Source: JANMZO01 sp963763135 (GTDB lineage Bacteria; Actinomycetota; Acidimicrobiia; Acidimicrobiales; JANYDT01). From it: a DNA stretch of 64,000 nt. Location: assembly GCA_963763135.1 (NCBI GenBank), contig CAVXNJ010000009.1, forward strand, positions 186,001 through 250,000, read 5' to 3'. Each line of letters starts with the position of its first letter. Within the stretch, counting starts at the first letter, position 1. Below are positions 52,702 through 61,762 of this stretch, in pieces. The notes below the pieces were generated by a model. The model had not been told where the DNA came from, searched no databases, and saw nothing but the letters and a program-made list of their open reading frames with translations. The position numbers were made by a program, and so were the translations under genes.

Positions 52702-53289
52702 ATGAACCCAAAGCCTTCGTACCTCGGTTTGCTCAACTCCATCGCCAACGGCGAGTCGGCCGCAGAGGTGTACCTGCAGGCTTGGGCTTGCACGACCGAA
52801 CGCGACGATGTCCGACAGGTCATCTCGGCGGTCGCTGCACGGGAAGGCGAGCATGGCAAGTCGTTCGCGAAACGCATCAACGAGCTGGGGTTCGCCGTAC
52901 AGCCGCGCTCCGACGGCAACGAAGCCGACCGCCTGGCGATTGCCACCTCGAAGACGCTGACGGATCGTGAGAAGTTCGAAAAGCTCGATGTGGGTCGCCC
53001 GGTTGAGCCTGGAAAGACCGACATCTTCGGCCGCTTTCTCGACGACGTGACGATCGACATCGCCACCGGCACGCTGCTCGGCCGCTACATCTCCGAGGAG
53101 CGGGATTCGGGCCGGATGCTGCGAGGCTGCTACGAAGCGCTCTGCTGCGAGGAAGAGATGGCGTCGAGCCCTGCCGTCGGTGACAAGCGCCTCGATGAAG
53201 TCGAAGACCGCCTGTGCCGGATTGAGATGCTCCTCGAGAAGCTCGTTGACGCCGACCGCCCCGTGTCGTCGGGGGCCAAGCGAAAGTAG
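52702..53289 (+). CDS. putative ferritin-like diiron protein
   Basis: 195 residues, mostly helical. Glu18 and the Glu48-x2-His51 motif in AAREGEHGKSFAKRINELGF, then Glu132/Glu133 in ISEERDSGRML and EEEM, would supply diiron ligands of a rubrerythrin-like four-helix bundle. The C-terminus (160-183) is a short coiled coil (RLDEVEDRLCRIEMLLEKLV). No named family was recognised. A hairpin at 53356-53379 follows. Confidence 0.65.
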   Translation: MNPKPSYLGLLNSIANGESAAEVYLQAWACTTERDDVRQVISAVAAREGEHGKSFAKRINELGFAVQPRSDGNEADRLAIATSKTLTDREKFEKLDVGRPVEPGKTDIFGRFLDDVTIDIATGTLLGRYISEERDSGRMLRGCYEALCCEEEMASSPAVGDKRLDEVEDRLCRIEMLLEKLVDADRPVSSGAKRK

Positions 53290-53355
53290 ATCGCTTCGTC
53301 GAGGTGTTTCGGCGCGGTTTTGTGCCAAGCGCCGACACGTTCTACGGTCGCTGAT

Positions 53356-53379
53356 GGGCGACCGCACTGAGGGTCGCCC
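53356..53379 (+). terminator. hairpin after ferritin-like gene
   Basis: GGGCGACC/GGTCGCCC, 8-bp perfect stem with an 8-nt loop, 66 nt after the stop and 51 nt before the alcohol dehydrogenase start. Confidence 0.45.
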
Positions 53380-53430
53380 CGAGTAGACCTGGCCACGGGC
53401 CGGGTCGCCGTAACTCAAAGGAGACCGCCC

Positions 53431-54522
53431 ATGAAAGCCCGCGCCGCAGTACTTCGAGCTGGCGACCAGCCGTACACGATTGAAGATGTCGAGTTGCGGG
53501 AGCTTCGTGCGAACGAAGTGCTGGTTCGAATCGTTGGGGTCGGAATGTGCCACACCGACGTCCTTCCCCGTATTCCGAACTTCATCGCTCCGCCTCCGAT
53601 CATCGCCGGGCACGAGGGATCCGGCATCGTCGAATCAGTGGGCAGCGCCGTAACGCGGGTGGCCGCGGGCGATCACGTCGTGCTCTCATTCGATTCATGC
53701 GGTGCCTGTGAAAACTGCGCGGTCGGACAACCGGCGTATTGCGACACGTTCATGGCCCGGAACCTTCTGGGTCGTGAACTCGACGGCTCCGATACGGCCA
53801 CCGACAGCTCGGGGAACCCGGTAGGCGCGCGCTGGTTCGGCCAGTCGTCGTTCGCGACATACGCGATTGCGACAGAGCGAAACACGGTGAAGGTTGACCC
53901 ATCGCTTCCTCTGGAGCTGTTCGGTCCGCTGGGTTGCGGCATCCAAACCGGTGCCGGAAGCATCCTCTGCGCACTTGATGTCCAACCGGATTCCTCCGTG
54001 GTCGTGTTCGGGGCCGGAGCCGTGGGAATGGCGGCGATCATGGCCGCCAAAGTGGCCGGGGCGACGACGATCATTGCCGTTGACCTGCAGCAGCATCGCT
54101 TGGATCTGGCGCTCGAGCTCGGGGCCACGCATGCCATCGTTGGATCGGTCGCTGATGTTCTTGCGGAGATAATGGCGATCGTTCCCGGCGGCGTGCGCTA
54201 CGCGTTCGACACCACCGGTCTTCCGGCCGTGATGCTCTCAGCAATTCGAGCGACGCGGATGAACGGCAAGATCGGGTTTGTCGGTGTGCAGCAGGGTCCA
54301 CTTTCGCTGGAGTCGGCCGACTACATCGGCAAGACCATCATCAACATCCTCGAAGGAAGCGCCGATCCGCAAACGTTCATCCCGCAGATGATCGACCTCT
54401 GGAAAGCGGGCAGGTTTCCCTTCGACCGCCTCATTGAGCAGTTCCCGTTGGAACAGATCAATGAAGCCGAGCAGTCGTCACTTGCCGGTGGTGTGATCAA
54501 ACCCGTCCTCCGCCCGGCGTAG
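53431..54522 (+). CDS. zinc-dependent alcohol dehydrogenase
   Basis: 363 residues. Catalytic zinc ligands in GMCHTD and GHEGSG, structural zinc CGACENCAVGQPAYC, Rossmann VVVFGAGAVGMAA and Asp after strand 2 (IAVDLQQH) pointing to NAD. Resembles aryl-alcohol and class III-type dehydrogenases (long central insert DGSDTATDSSGNPVGARWFGQSS). AGGAG precedes the ATG. Confidence 0.93.
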   Translation: MKARAAVLRAGDQPYTIEDVELRELRANEVLVRIVGVGMCHTDVLPRIPNFIAPPPIIAGHEGSGIVESVGSAVTRVAAGDHVVLSFDSCGACENCAVGQPAYCDTFMARNLLGRELDGSDTATDSSGNPVGARWFGQSSFATYAIATERNTVKVDPSLPLELFGPLGCGIQTGAGSILCALDVQPDSSVVVFGAGAVGMAAIMAAKVAGATTIIAVDLQQHRLDLALELGATHAIVGSVADVLAEIMAIVPGGVRYAFDTTGLPAVMLSAIRATRMNGKIGFVGVQQGPLSLESADYIGKTIINILEGSADPQTFIPQMIDLWKAGRFPFDRLIEQFPLEQINEAEQSSLAGGVIKPVLRPA

Positions 54523-54556
54523 TCGCGGCTAACTCGTTCTACCCGGCGTAGTCGCG
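54513..54556 (+). repeat. stop-containing 15-bp direct repeat
   Basis: CCCGGCGTAGTCGCG contains the TAG stop of the alcohol dehydrogenase (54513-54527) and recurs identically at 54542-54556. Confidence 0.9.
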
Positions 54557-54617
54557 ACCGCACTGTTGCTCGGCCGACCCAGCTCCCGGCCATTTCGTAG
54601 TCGTAGCGTCGAACAGT

Positions 54618-55280
54618 TCAGCTTGGAAGCTGGAATGACGGCGGAAGCAGCACATCGTTGAGGGCGTATACGTATCCGTTTCCTACAGCGATGGACGCGG
54701 CCCTCACGATCGCGTTGTTGATGCTCAGCACACCTTCGGACCGCGACCCGTGGATCTCGTTGCCTTCGAACGTGGGAATCGTCCCGTCGATGACCTTGGC
54801 CAGTTTCCAGTTGCCGTTGGCGAAATGGAAGTTCACGAGTCGAGCCAGGTCGACAGGGAAGGCGATCAGCGCTTCGAGCTGCGCCGGCGTGAACGCCCGC
54901 CCGAATGCCTCGTCGGTCGGCGCAAACACGGTGATCGGACCCGGACCGTCGGCCAGGTAACTTACGCGCGCCGCAGCCACCAGGCGTTCGAACACGTGGA
55001 AGGTTCCGTTGGCCTCCGACTCCATCCGCGGGTCGACCAGGAACTGCATCAGCGTCAGGTTCGGATCCCCAGGCTCGGTTTGCAGCGAAACCGGTGCCGC
55101 GACCGGTGGCGGAGCGGATTCCATCACGACCGCAGGTTCGGTCGGGTTCGAAACCGACTGGGCCACGTTGGCGCCACTGCTGCATCCAGCCGCGACGATC
55201 GGAAGCGTCAGCAACCCCGCCATGGCCGACGCGGTAAGCGCTATGGCCCGGTGCCGCAGAACAATCCGACGACTAGTCAT
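54618..55280 (-). CDS. fasciclin (FAS1) domain lipoprotein
   Basis: 220 residues. Lipoprotein signal with lipobox IVAAGC (Cys at residue 33), a Pro/Ala/Ser-rich spacer, and one FAS1 domain (about 80-220): ITVFAPTDEAFGRAFTPAQLEALIAFPVDLARLVNFHFANG, NAIVRAASIAVGNGYVYALNDVLLPP. Surface-anchored adhesion-type protein. The following BVMO gene is divergent. Confidence 0.9.
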   Translation of the reverse strand: MTSRRIVLRHRAIALTASAMAGLLTLPIVAAGCSSGANVAQSVSNPTEPAVVMESAPPPVAAPVSLQTEPGDPNLTLMQFLVDPRMESEANGTFHVFERLVAAARVSYLADGPGPITVFAPTDEAFGRAFTPAQLEALIAFPVDLARLVNFHFANGNWKLAKVIDGTIPTFEGNEIHGSRSEGVLSINNAIVRAASIAVGNGYVYALNDVLLPPSFQLPS

Positions 55281-55434
55281 GCGCGACCATACGTGTCCGA
55301 CGTCACACCATGCGAATCGACGGCACTGCAGGCCCCGATCCGCCGACGACTCGTACTGCGAGCCGGGGGAGAGATACGCTCCGATCGACGACGACCGTGA
55401 TCCAGTGCATGGAGCGCGCCGGGAGGATGCAGCG

Positions 55435-57093
55435 ATGAGCGAAACCGAAACAGCAGTCCGCTCAGGGAAATCGGGCCACGGGTCCGAACCCGACTATGAG
55501 GTGATTGTCATCGGTGCGGGTGTCGGCGGGATCTACCAGATCAAGCGGCTGATCGACCTCGGCGTAAAGGCCACGGTCCTCGAACGCGGTGAAGATCTCG
55601 GCGGGACCTGGTACTGGAACCGCTATCCGGGGGCCCGCTTCGATTCGGAGAGCTACACCTACGGGTACTCGTTTTCCAAAGAGGTGCTCGACGAGTGGCA
55701 CTGGAAGGAACGCTTCTCCGGTCAACCGGAGAACCTCCGCTACCTCAACTTCGTGGCCGACAAATTCAGTCTTCGCGATCACATGCAATTCAACGTGACC
55801 GTGACCTCGATGGTGTTCGATGAGGAGGCGAGCATCTGGAACCTGACACTCGACGACGGCCGAACGCTGTCGGCGAGGTTCGTGGTTACGGCTCTCGGTC
55901 CGCTTTCCGCTCCGACTCCACCGCGGTTTGAAGGTTCGGAGACCTTCAAAGGTCAGGCGTTCCACACCTTCCACTGGCCAAAGGAACCGGTGGAGCTCGC
56001 CGGCAAGCGCGTCGCGGTCATCGGCACCGGTGCCACCGGAATCCAGGTCATCGCGGAGATCGCCGACAAGGTCGGCGATCTGACGGTGTTCCAACGACGA
56101 CCGAACTGGAGCGCTCCGCTCAACAACGGGCCGATCTCCGACGAGGAGATGGCCGATATCCGGTCCCGCTACGACGAGATTTTCGCGAAGTGCGCGACGA
56201 CCCCGGGAAGTTTTGAGCACGCGCCCGACCGCCGAGGCTTTTGGAGCGTGTCGCGCGAGGAACGCGTGGCCATGTGGGACCGGTTGTACGACGAACCCGG
56301 GTTCGGCATCTGGCTCCAGAATTTCCTCGAGATCTTCACAGACGATGAAGCGAACGCGGAGATCTCCGAGTACATCGCCAATCGCATTCGACAGCGGGTG
56401 AAGGATCCCGTGGTCGCTGAGAAACTCATCCCGAAAGACCACGGCTTCGGCGTGCAACGGCTCCCACTGGAGACGCACTATTTCGAGGCGTACAACCGCG
56501 ACAACGTGCATCTCGTCGACATCTCCGAAACCCCGATCGTGTGCATGACCCCGAACGGGATCCGGACATCGGAGCGCGAGTACGACTTCGACATCATCAT
56601 CTATGCCACCGGCTTCGATGCGATGACCGGCGGTTACGACCGCATGGACATTCGGGGTGTCGGAGGAGCGAGCCTGCGGGACACCTGGGCGAAGCGGCCC
56701 GACACCTACCTCGGGGTTCTGATCAACAAGTTCCCGAACCTTCTGATGATCGCAGGCCCGCAGAGTGGTTCAAGCTCGGCGAATTTCCCCCGAACGATCG
56801 AGGTCGCGGTCGACTGGGTCACCGATTTGTTGACGTACGTTCACGAGCGTGGGCTGACTCGTCTCGAAGCGACCGCTGAGGCTCAGCAGGCCTGGACCGA
56901 ACATGTGGAATCCATGTACGGATCAATGCTCATGCGCAAAGCGAAGAGTTGGTTCACCGGATACAACTCCAACGTCGAAGGTCACGAGCAGGGAACGATC
57001 CGCTATGTCGTGTACAACGGGGGAGCGCCGAAGTTCGTGAAGCGCCTCACCTCGGTGGCGCACAACGACTACGAAGGAATCGCGTTCCGCTAA
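55435..57093 (+). CDS. Baeyer-Villiger-type flavin monooxygenase
   Basis: 552 residues from ATG 55435 (GGGAGG eight bases upstream). First Rossmann GAGVGGIY (27-34), GGTWYWNRYPGARFD, the BVMO fingerprint FKGQAFHTFHWP (171-182), second Rossmann GTGATG (197-202) and the ATG/FD motif YATGFDAMTG. Converts ketones to esters or lactones with NADPH and O2; cyclohexanone/steroid-monooxygenase-like. Confidence 0.94.
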   Translation: MSETETAVRSGKSGHGSEPDYEVIVIGAGVGGIYQIKRLIDLGVKATVLERGEDLGGTWYWNRYPGARFDSESYTYGYSFSKEVLDEWHWKERFSGQPENLRYLNFVADKFSLRDHMQFNVTVTSMVFDEEASIWNLTLDDGRTLSARFVVTALGPLSAPTPPRFEGSETFKGQAFHTFHWPKEPVELAGKRVAVIGTGATGIQVIAEIADKVGDLTVFQRRPNWSAPLNNGPISDEEMADIRSRYDEIFAKCATTPGSFEHAPDRRGFWSVSREERVAMWDRLYDEPGFGIWLQNFLEIFTDDEANAEISEYIANRIRQRVKDPVVAEKLIPKDHGFGVQRLPLETHYFEAYNRDNVHLVDISETPIVCMTPNGIRTSEREYDFDIIIYATGFDAMTGGYDRMDIRGVGGASLRDTWAKRPDTYLGVLINKFPNLLMIAGPQSGSSSANFPRTIEVAVDWVTDLLTYVHERGLTRLEATAEAQQAWTEHVESMYGSMLMRKAKSWFTGYNSNVEGHEQGTIRYVVYNGGAPKFVKRLTSVAHNDYEGIAFR

Positions 57094-57110
57094 ACCTGCT
57101 GGACGTAGTG

Positions 57111-57124
57111 GTCGGTCGACCGAC
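57111..57124. terminator. 14-bp palindrome between convergent genes
   Basis: GTCGGTCGACCGAC is a perfect palindrome in the 33-bp gap between the BVMO and LLM-enzyme stops; a short bidirectional hairpin at most. Confidence 0.35.
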
Positions 57125-57126
57125 GG

Positions 57127-58173
57127 TCAGGCGGCGGCAGCGCGGATGATTGCGACAGTCTGCTCGAGGTTCTCGATCTGGGCCGCAGCGCCGCGACCCA
57201 CCGGCCCGATGCGCAGGGTGTTGATGCCGGCCGCGGCGGCTTCACGAATGCGTTGCGCAACCATGGCCTCGGTTCCGATGAAGTTCGCGGCGAGAACAAA
57301 TTCCGCGTCGACCGCGGCGATGGCTGCGGGCTTGTCACCCTCGACCCAGAGTTTCTGCACCTTCTGGGCCATTTCGCCCCACCCCGCACGGGTATAGGCG
57401 GCGTTGTAGAAGTTGGTCTTGGCTGAGCCCATGGCGCCCAGAGTGAACGCGGCACCCGGACGGTACTTCGCAACGAGCGCGTCGACGTCGTCGCTGACCT
57501 CCACGGTCGCATTGATCTGGAGGTCGATCGCGTCGAGGGTTCGTCCGGCTCGCTCCGCCCCGGCGCGGATGTGCGGGATCACCTGATCGGCCGACTCGGC
57601 CATGAACGAGGTGCCGAGCCAACCATCAGCGACCTCACCCGTGAGTTCCAACATCTTGGGTCCGAGCGTGGCGAGATAGATCGGAATGTCGGGCTTGGGC
57701 GGCATCGACAAACGCAGGGCCTTCCCTTCGCCGCCCGGTCGCGGCAGCACGTAGTGCGGTCCGTCGCTGGTGACGCGTTCGCCGGAAATGCCCTTGCGGA
57801 CGATAGCGATGTACTCACGGAGGCGGGCGAGGGGCTTCGCGAACTCATCGCCGTGCAGTCCTTCGACCACCTGGGGTCCGCTTACGCCGAGACCCAGGCA
57901 GAAGCGGTCGTTGGTTAGCCGCGCCATGGTGAGCGCGGTCATGGCCGTCATGGCCGGGGTGCGGGCGCTGATCTGCATGATGCCGGTGCCGAGCTTGATC
58001 CGTTCAGTAAGCGGCGCCAGATAGGCGAGCGGAGCAATGGTCTCCATTCCCCACGCCTCCGCGGTCCATGCGAAGTCAACCCCGACCCGATCGGCCGCCC
58101 GGACCAGTTCGACCATGCCTTCCCAATCAGAACCGTCGTAGTACGCACTACCGATAGACAGACCAATCTTCAT
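57127..58173 (-). CDS. LLM-class F420-dependent oxidoreductase
   Basis: 348 residues from ATG 58173 with AAGGA upstream. Luciferase-like TIM barrel: MKIGLSIGSAYYDGSDWEGMVELVRAADRVGVDFAWTAEAWGMETIAPLAYLAP, then LGTGIMQISARTPAMTAMTALTMARLTNDRFCLGLGVSGPQVVEGLHG and PIYLATLGPKMLELTGEVADGWLG. Actinobacterial members of this length use coenzyme F420; the substrate is not known. Confidence 0.9.
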   Translation of the reverse strand: MKIGLSIGSAYYDGSDWEGMVELVRAADRVGVDFAWTAEAWGMETIAPLAYLAPLTERIKLGTGIMQISARTPAMTAMTALTMARLTNDRFCLGLGVSGPQVVEGLHGDEFAKPLARLREYIAIVRKGISGERVTSDGPHYVLPRPGGEGKALRLSMPPKPDIPIYLATLGPKMLELTGEVADGWLGTSFMAESADQVIPHIRAGAERAGRTLDAIDLQINATVEVSDDVDALVAKYRPGAAFTLGAMGSAKTNFYNAAYTRAGWGEMAQKVQKLWVEGDKPAAIAAVDAEFVLAANFIGTEAMVAQRIREAAAAGINTLRIGPVGRGAAAQIENLEQTVAIIRAAAA

Positions 58174-58275
58174 GGCGATTCCTTTTCCCGGTCCCACGGC
58201 AGCCGGTGAGCTACCGCGAAGTTTCTCGGCAGCAGGATACGGGAGGCGACTGTCGGAAAGGGAATCGACGGACTG

Positions 58276-58327
58276 CGTTTATGTCCACGTTTTGCACCGC
58301 ACAGGTGTCGAAATGTGGACATAAACG
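58276..58327 (-). terminator. long hairpin downstream of GH4 gene
   Basis: A 52-nt near-perfect inverted repeat: 13 perfect outer pairs (CGTTTATGTCCAC/GTGGACATAAACG), then pairs continuing with two G-T wobbles and one bulge to a 5-nt GCACA loop. It begins 20 nt past the restored GH4 stop. The stem is far longer than a usual terminator and could also be a repetitive palindromic element or a structured RNA. Confidence 0.6.
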
Positions 58328-58346
58328 GGAAGCGGGAGCCAAACCC

Positions 58347-59778
58347 CTAAGCGCGCAGAGCTTCGGGGATCATGTCGCCGTGAGCGGTGAGAAGCTCGTC
58401 GACCATCGACCAGATCTGGTCGAGATCCAGTTCGGCTGCAGTATGCGGGTCCAGCATTGCGGCGTGGTAGACGTGGATCGCGACGACCTTCGAGCACCGC
58501 GTCGACCGTGAGACCCTGCACGTTCACGTTGGTTTGCATCAAGCCCGCAAGCTGCGGCGGGAGCGTTCCGACCCTCGTGGGTTGCACACCGTTGCGGTCG
58601 ACGAGACACGGCACCTCTACCGTGCACCCGTCGGGCAGGTTGTCGATGAGTCCGTGGTTCGCCACGTTTCCGTATATGACCCGCGGGGTGCCGGTCTCGA
58701 TCGAATGGATGATGCCCGAACCGTATTCGACGCTACGAACGACCTCGATCTCGTGATCGGGTGACTCGAGCTGGGTCCGGAGTCTCTCCCATCCGGCGAT
58801 CTGGCGCTCGCACCGGCGGATGTACTCATCGAGGGGAATATCGAAACGCTCGATCAGGTCCGGACGGTCGCGCTTGACAAACCAGGGCACGTATTCGCTG
58901 AAGTGTTCGGACGACTCGGTCACGAAGTACCCGAGCCGCTTGAACATCTCGTAGCGCACGCTGTCGGCCATCACCTTGTCATCGGGCTCGTGGGAGTGGC
59001 TTCGATCAGCGCGCTTACCACTCTCCATGAATGCTCGGAGCTTCGGATACAGGTCGACGCCGTGGTGTTCGAACTTCAGGAAGAACGCCATGTGGTTGAT
59101 GCCGGCCACGCGGTAATCGACCTCGTCGTAGTTCACGTCGATGTCGCGGCACAGGTCCCGGGCCGTGTGCTGCACGCTGTGGCACAGGCCGACCGTACGG
59201 ATTCCGGTGCCCTTGTTCAGGGCCCAGCAGTTCATCGCCATCGGGTTCGCGTAGTTGATGTGCAGCGCCTCGGGACACAGTTCCTGCATGTCGGCGGCCA
59301 GCCCGAGGAGCACGGGTATGGTGCGAATCGCTCGCATGATGCCCCCGATGCCAAGCGTGTCGGCGATTGTCTGGCGGAGCCCGTATTTCGCCGGGATCTC
59401 AAAATCGATGACGGTCGACGGGCGGTACCCTCCGACCTGGATCATGGTCACGACATAGTCGGCGCCGCTCAACGCGGCCCGGCGATCAGTGGTCGCGGTG
59501 ATCGTGGGTTTGGCACCGAGCGTTCGCGCCACACGGTGGGCCACGACTTCGGATGTCTTCAAGCGCTCCGGATCGATGTCGAACAGCACCAGCTCCGACG
59601 CCGACAGCTCGGGAAAGGCGAGGATGTCGCCGATGAGGTTCATGGCGAACACCGTGCTGCCTGCACCGACAAGAACGATTCGAGGGGCTGATCGCTGCAC
59701 GGTCTTCTCCAGGGATGTGAGGTTCGACGAGCTGAAACCGGACGAGTCGAACCCGGTCCGATCGGTGACGGTGGTCAT
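58347..59778 (-). CDS. glycoside hydrolase family 4 enzyme, 3' frameshift
   Basis: From ATG 59778. GH4 features: NAD loop IVLVGAGSTVFAMNLIGDIL, NYANPMAMNCWAL, metal-binding Cys in GLCHSVQHT (about residue 199) and GINHMAFFL. The CHSV form of this motif is, from memory, the alpha-galactosidase (MelA) subgroup. After LTVDAVLEGRRDP the literal frame turns arginine-rich and runs to 58279. Dropping one base at about 58470-58478 restores VYHAAMLDPHTAAELDLDQIWSMVDELLTAHGDMIPEALRA and a TAG at 58347. Divergent from a LacI regulator with an operator between them. Confidence 0.85.
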
Positions 59779-59799
59779 GTAAACACGGAAATCCGCCTG

Positions 59800-59813
59800 C
59801 GTCAACGTTGACG
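59800..59813. promoter_or_regulatory. LacI-type operator 1
   Basis: Perfect 14-bp palindrome CGTCAACGTTGACG between the divergent GH4 and lacI-type genes, 22 bp upstream of the GH4 start. Core matches operator 2 exactly. Confidence 0.75.
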
Positions 59814-59848
59814 TGACCCTTTCGGTGCCACCGTGCGATACTGGCCCG

Positions 59849-60854
59849 GTGCGGAGCACCACCACCCTTCATGACGTTGCGGCACTTGCCGGAGTGTCGC
59901 CGCGCACCGTCTCACGCGTCGTGAACGACGAGGGCGGTTTCGGGGCCGACACCAAGGCCCGGGTGCTCGAGGCCATCGATCAACTCGGGTATCGGCCGAA
60001 TTTGTTGGCCCGTGCGCTGATCACCCGCCGCAGCGGAACGATTGCGATGGTTTGTCCTGACATCACCGACCCGTTCTTTGCCGAGTTGGCTGACTCGGTG
60101 CAACGCGTCGCCCGCACTAACGGCCGGACCGTGTTTTTCTCGAGCAACGACCACGATCCGGGGGTGCAGTTGGGGGTTCTCGAGTCTCTGCGCTCCCACG
60201 CCGCCGAAGGCGTAATTCTGTTTCCCGCGGAGGGAACCCGGTCCTCCCTTCTCGATACTCGCGTGGTCCGGACTTCCGATGGTCCTGGTCGACCACGACC
60301 TTCGAGGTCCGTGGATCGGTTCGGTGTCGTCGAGGATCGCCGATGGTGCCGAGATGGCCGTGGAGCACCTCGTGTCGCGGGGCCGCAAAACCATTGCCAT
60401 GGCGGCCAACGTCGGGTCCATGGCCGCCGACATTCCGGCCCGTCGGGAACATGGCTACCGACGCGGACTGCACAAGGCCGGATTCGCGCCAAGACTCGAT
60501 CTGCTCGCCTACGGCACGCCGACCATCGAAGGTGGACGCGCCGCGGTCGACGAACTTCTGCAGCGGGATCCGAACATCGATGCCGTGTTTGCCTACAACG
60601 ACCTCATGGCCGTAGGTGCCCTGCAATCACTGGCTCGCGCCGGTCGTCGCGTGCCTGACGATGTTGCAGTCGTCGGCTTCAACGACATAGCGCTCTGCTC
60701 GGCGTTGCTGCCTGCGTTGACGTCGGTTCGGATTGATCGAGACCGAGTTGCTCGAGAAGCGGTGGACCTGGTTTTCCGAATCGGGGACCGACCCAACGAT
60801 CTTCACGCCGAAGTGGTGGTCGACGTAGAACTGATCGTCCGCGCTTCCAGCTGA
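59849..60854 (+). CDS. LacI-family transcriptional regulator, frameshifted
   Basis: GTG 59849 is preferred over 59813, which overlaps the operator. LacI helix-turn-helix TLHDVAALAGVSPRTVSRVVND, hinge IDQLGYRPNLLARALITRRSGTIAMV, then the periplasmic-binding-like domain. Around 60250-60268 the frame jumps: the first part ends after LLDTR, and the conserved continuation GLPMVLVDHDLRGPWIG to the C-terminal GFNDIALCSALLPALTSVRIDRDRVAREAVDLV lies one base on (intact to TGA 60852-60854). One base removed restores a full-length repressor. Likely represses GH4 and itself. Confidence 0.82.
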
Positions 60855-61154
60855 ACATCTGGTCAGCGTTGCCGTCCCCCAATTCGGTCGTGAACCGAAG
60901 CAGTTCAAATCCCATGAGATCTGGCGTCAACGTTGACGCAACGAGAAACCAACGGTTCGCCGGGCGTTCTGGAGCAATTACGACCGTCGGGAAGTCATCA
61001 CGGCGTAGAGCTTCATCGGCCCCTAAGCCGAGCAACGGGGTCAACGTAGCCAGGCCAGACCATGGCGGCGATTGTGGTTGGCCGCTACCGTCGGTCCTAC
61101 CATTCGGACTTCTGTTCCGCTGACTGTCTCCAGGATCTGGAGGAGGGACCATCC
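60855..61154. other. 300-bp intergenic region with LacI operator 2
   Basis: Non-coding apart from the operator at 60924-60939; a further half-site GTCAACGT occurs near 61040. Presumably carries the promoter of the CMD-like gene. Confidence 0.45.
60924..60939. promoter_or_regulatory. LacI-type operator 2
   Basis: Perfect 16-bp palindrome GCGTCAACGTTGACGC, same core as operator 1, 216 bp upstream of the CMD-like gene. A degenerate copy (GCGTCAACGTTTCGG) occurs near 61588, just after that gene. Confidence 0.72.
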
Positions 61155-61580
61155 ATGACCCACGACGAGCTGTTCCTGCAGGGCCTTGCGACCCGCCGAG
61201 AGGTGCTGGGCGCGGAATATGTTGACGCGTCTTTGGCCAAGGCGGATGAATTCATGATGCCGTTTCAGGAACTCACGACATCCTGGGCGTGGGGGTACGC
61301 GTGGAACCGCGACGGGCTCGATCGCAAGACGCGGAGTTTGATCAACCTCGCCATGCTTACGGCCCTCGGCAAACCCCACGAGCTGAAGCTGCACGTAAAG
61401 GGCGCGCTCAACAACGGTGTGTCCGTCGATGAGATCCGGGAGGTGTTGCTTCATGCAACGGTCTATTGCGGCATTCCTGCCGGACTGGAATCGTTCAAAG
61501 CCGCTCATGAAGTGCTGCTGGCCGAAGGCGCACTCACCGCCAAACCGGTGACATCCGACGCCGACCCGGAATCGACCTGA
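61155..61580 (+). CDS. carboxymuconolactone decarboxylase family (PcaC-like)
   Basis: 141 residues from ATG 61155 with GGAGGG seven bases upstream. Family pattern: LDRKTRSLINLAMLTALGKPHELKLHVKGALNNGVSVDEIREVLLHATVYCGIPAGLESFKAAHEVL, which contains His and Glu of the CMD/AhpD-like site; no AhpD CxxC. Usually 4-carboxymuconolactone decarboxylase in protocatechuate breakdown, but many homologues differ. Operator 2 upstream suggests LacI control. Confidence 0.87.
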   Translation: MTHDELFLQGLATRREVLGAEYVDASLAKADEFMMPFQELTTSWAWGYAWNRDGLDRKTRSLINLAMLTALGKPHELKLHVKGALNNGVSVDEIREVLLHATVYCGIPAGLESFKAAHEVLLAEGALTAKPVTSDADPEST

Positions 61581-61762
61581 ACGACCGCGTCAACGTTTCG
61601 GGGTAAGCCCTCGGAACGTGCCCCCACATCTCGTCGCATCACGCCGCCCCCCCAACCGTCGCCCAGCGGTTTCGCCGATCCGGGGCGAACCTGAATCAGG
61701 CGTGAACCATTCCTCACCAAAGCACACTCTTGTCTTGAGCCGCACGGGTCGAAGTTCGAGCT

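Noticed and set aside
5275..60290. The five +1 shifts as programmed ribosomal frameshifting
   Set aside because: No slippery sequence or stop codon is shared at the shift points, and the families do not use frameshifting.
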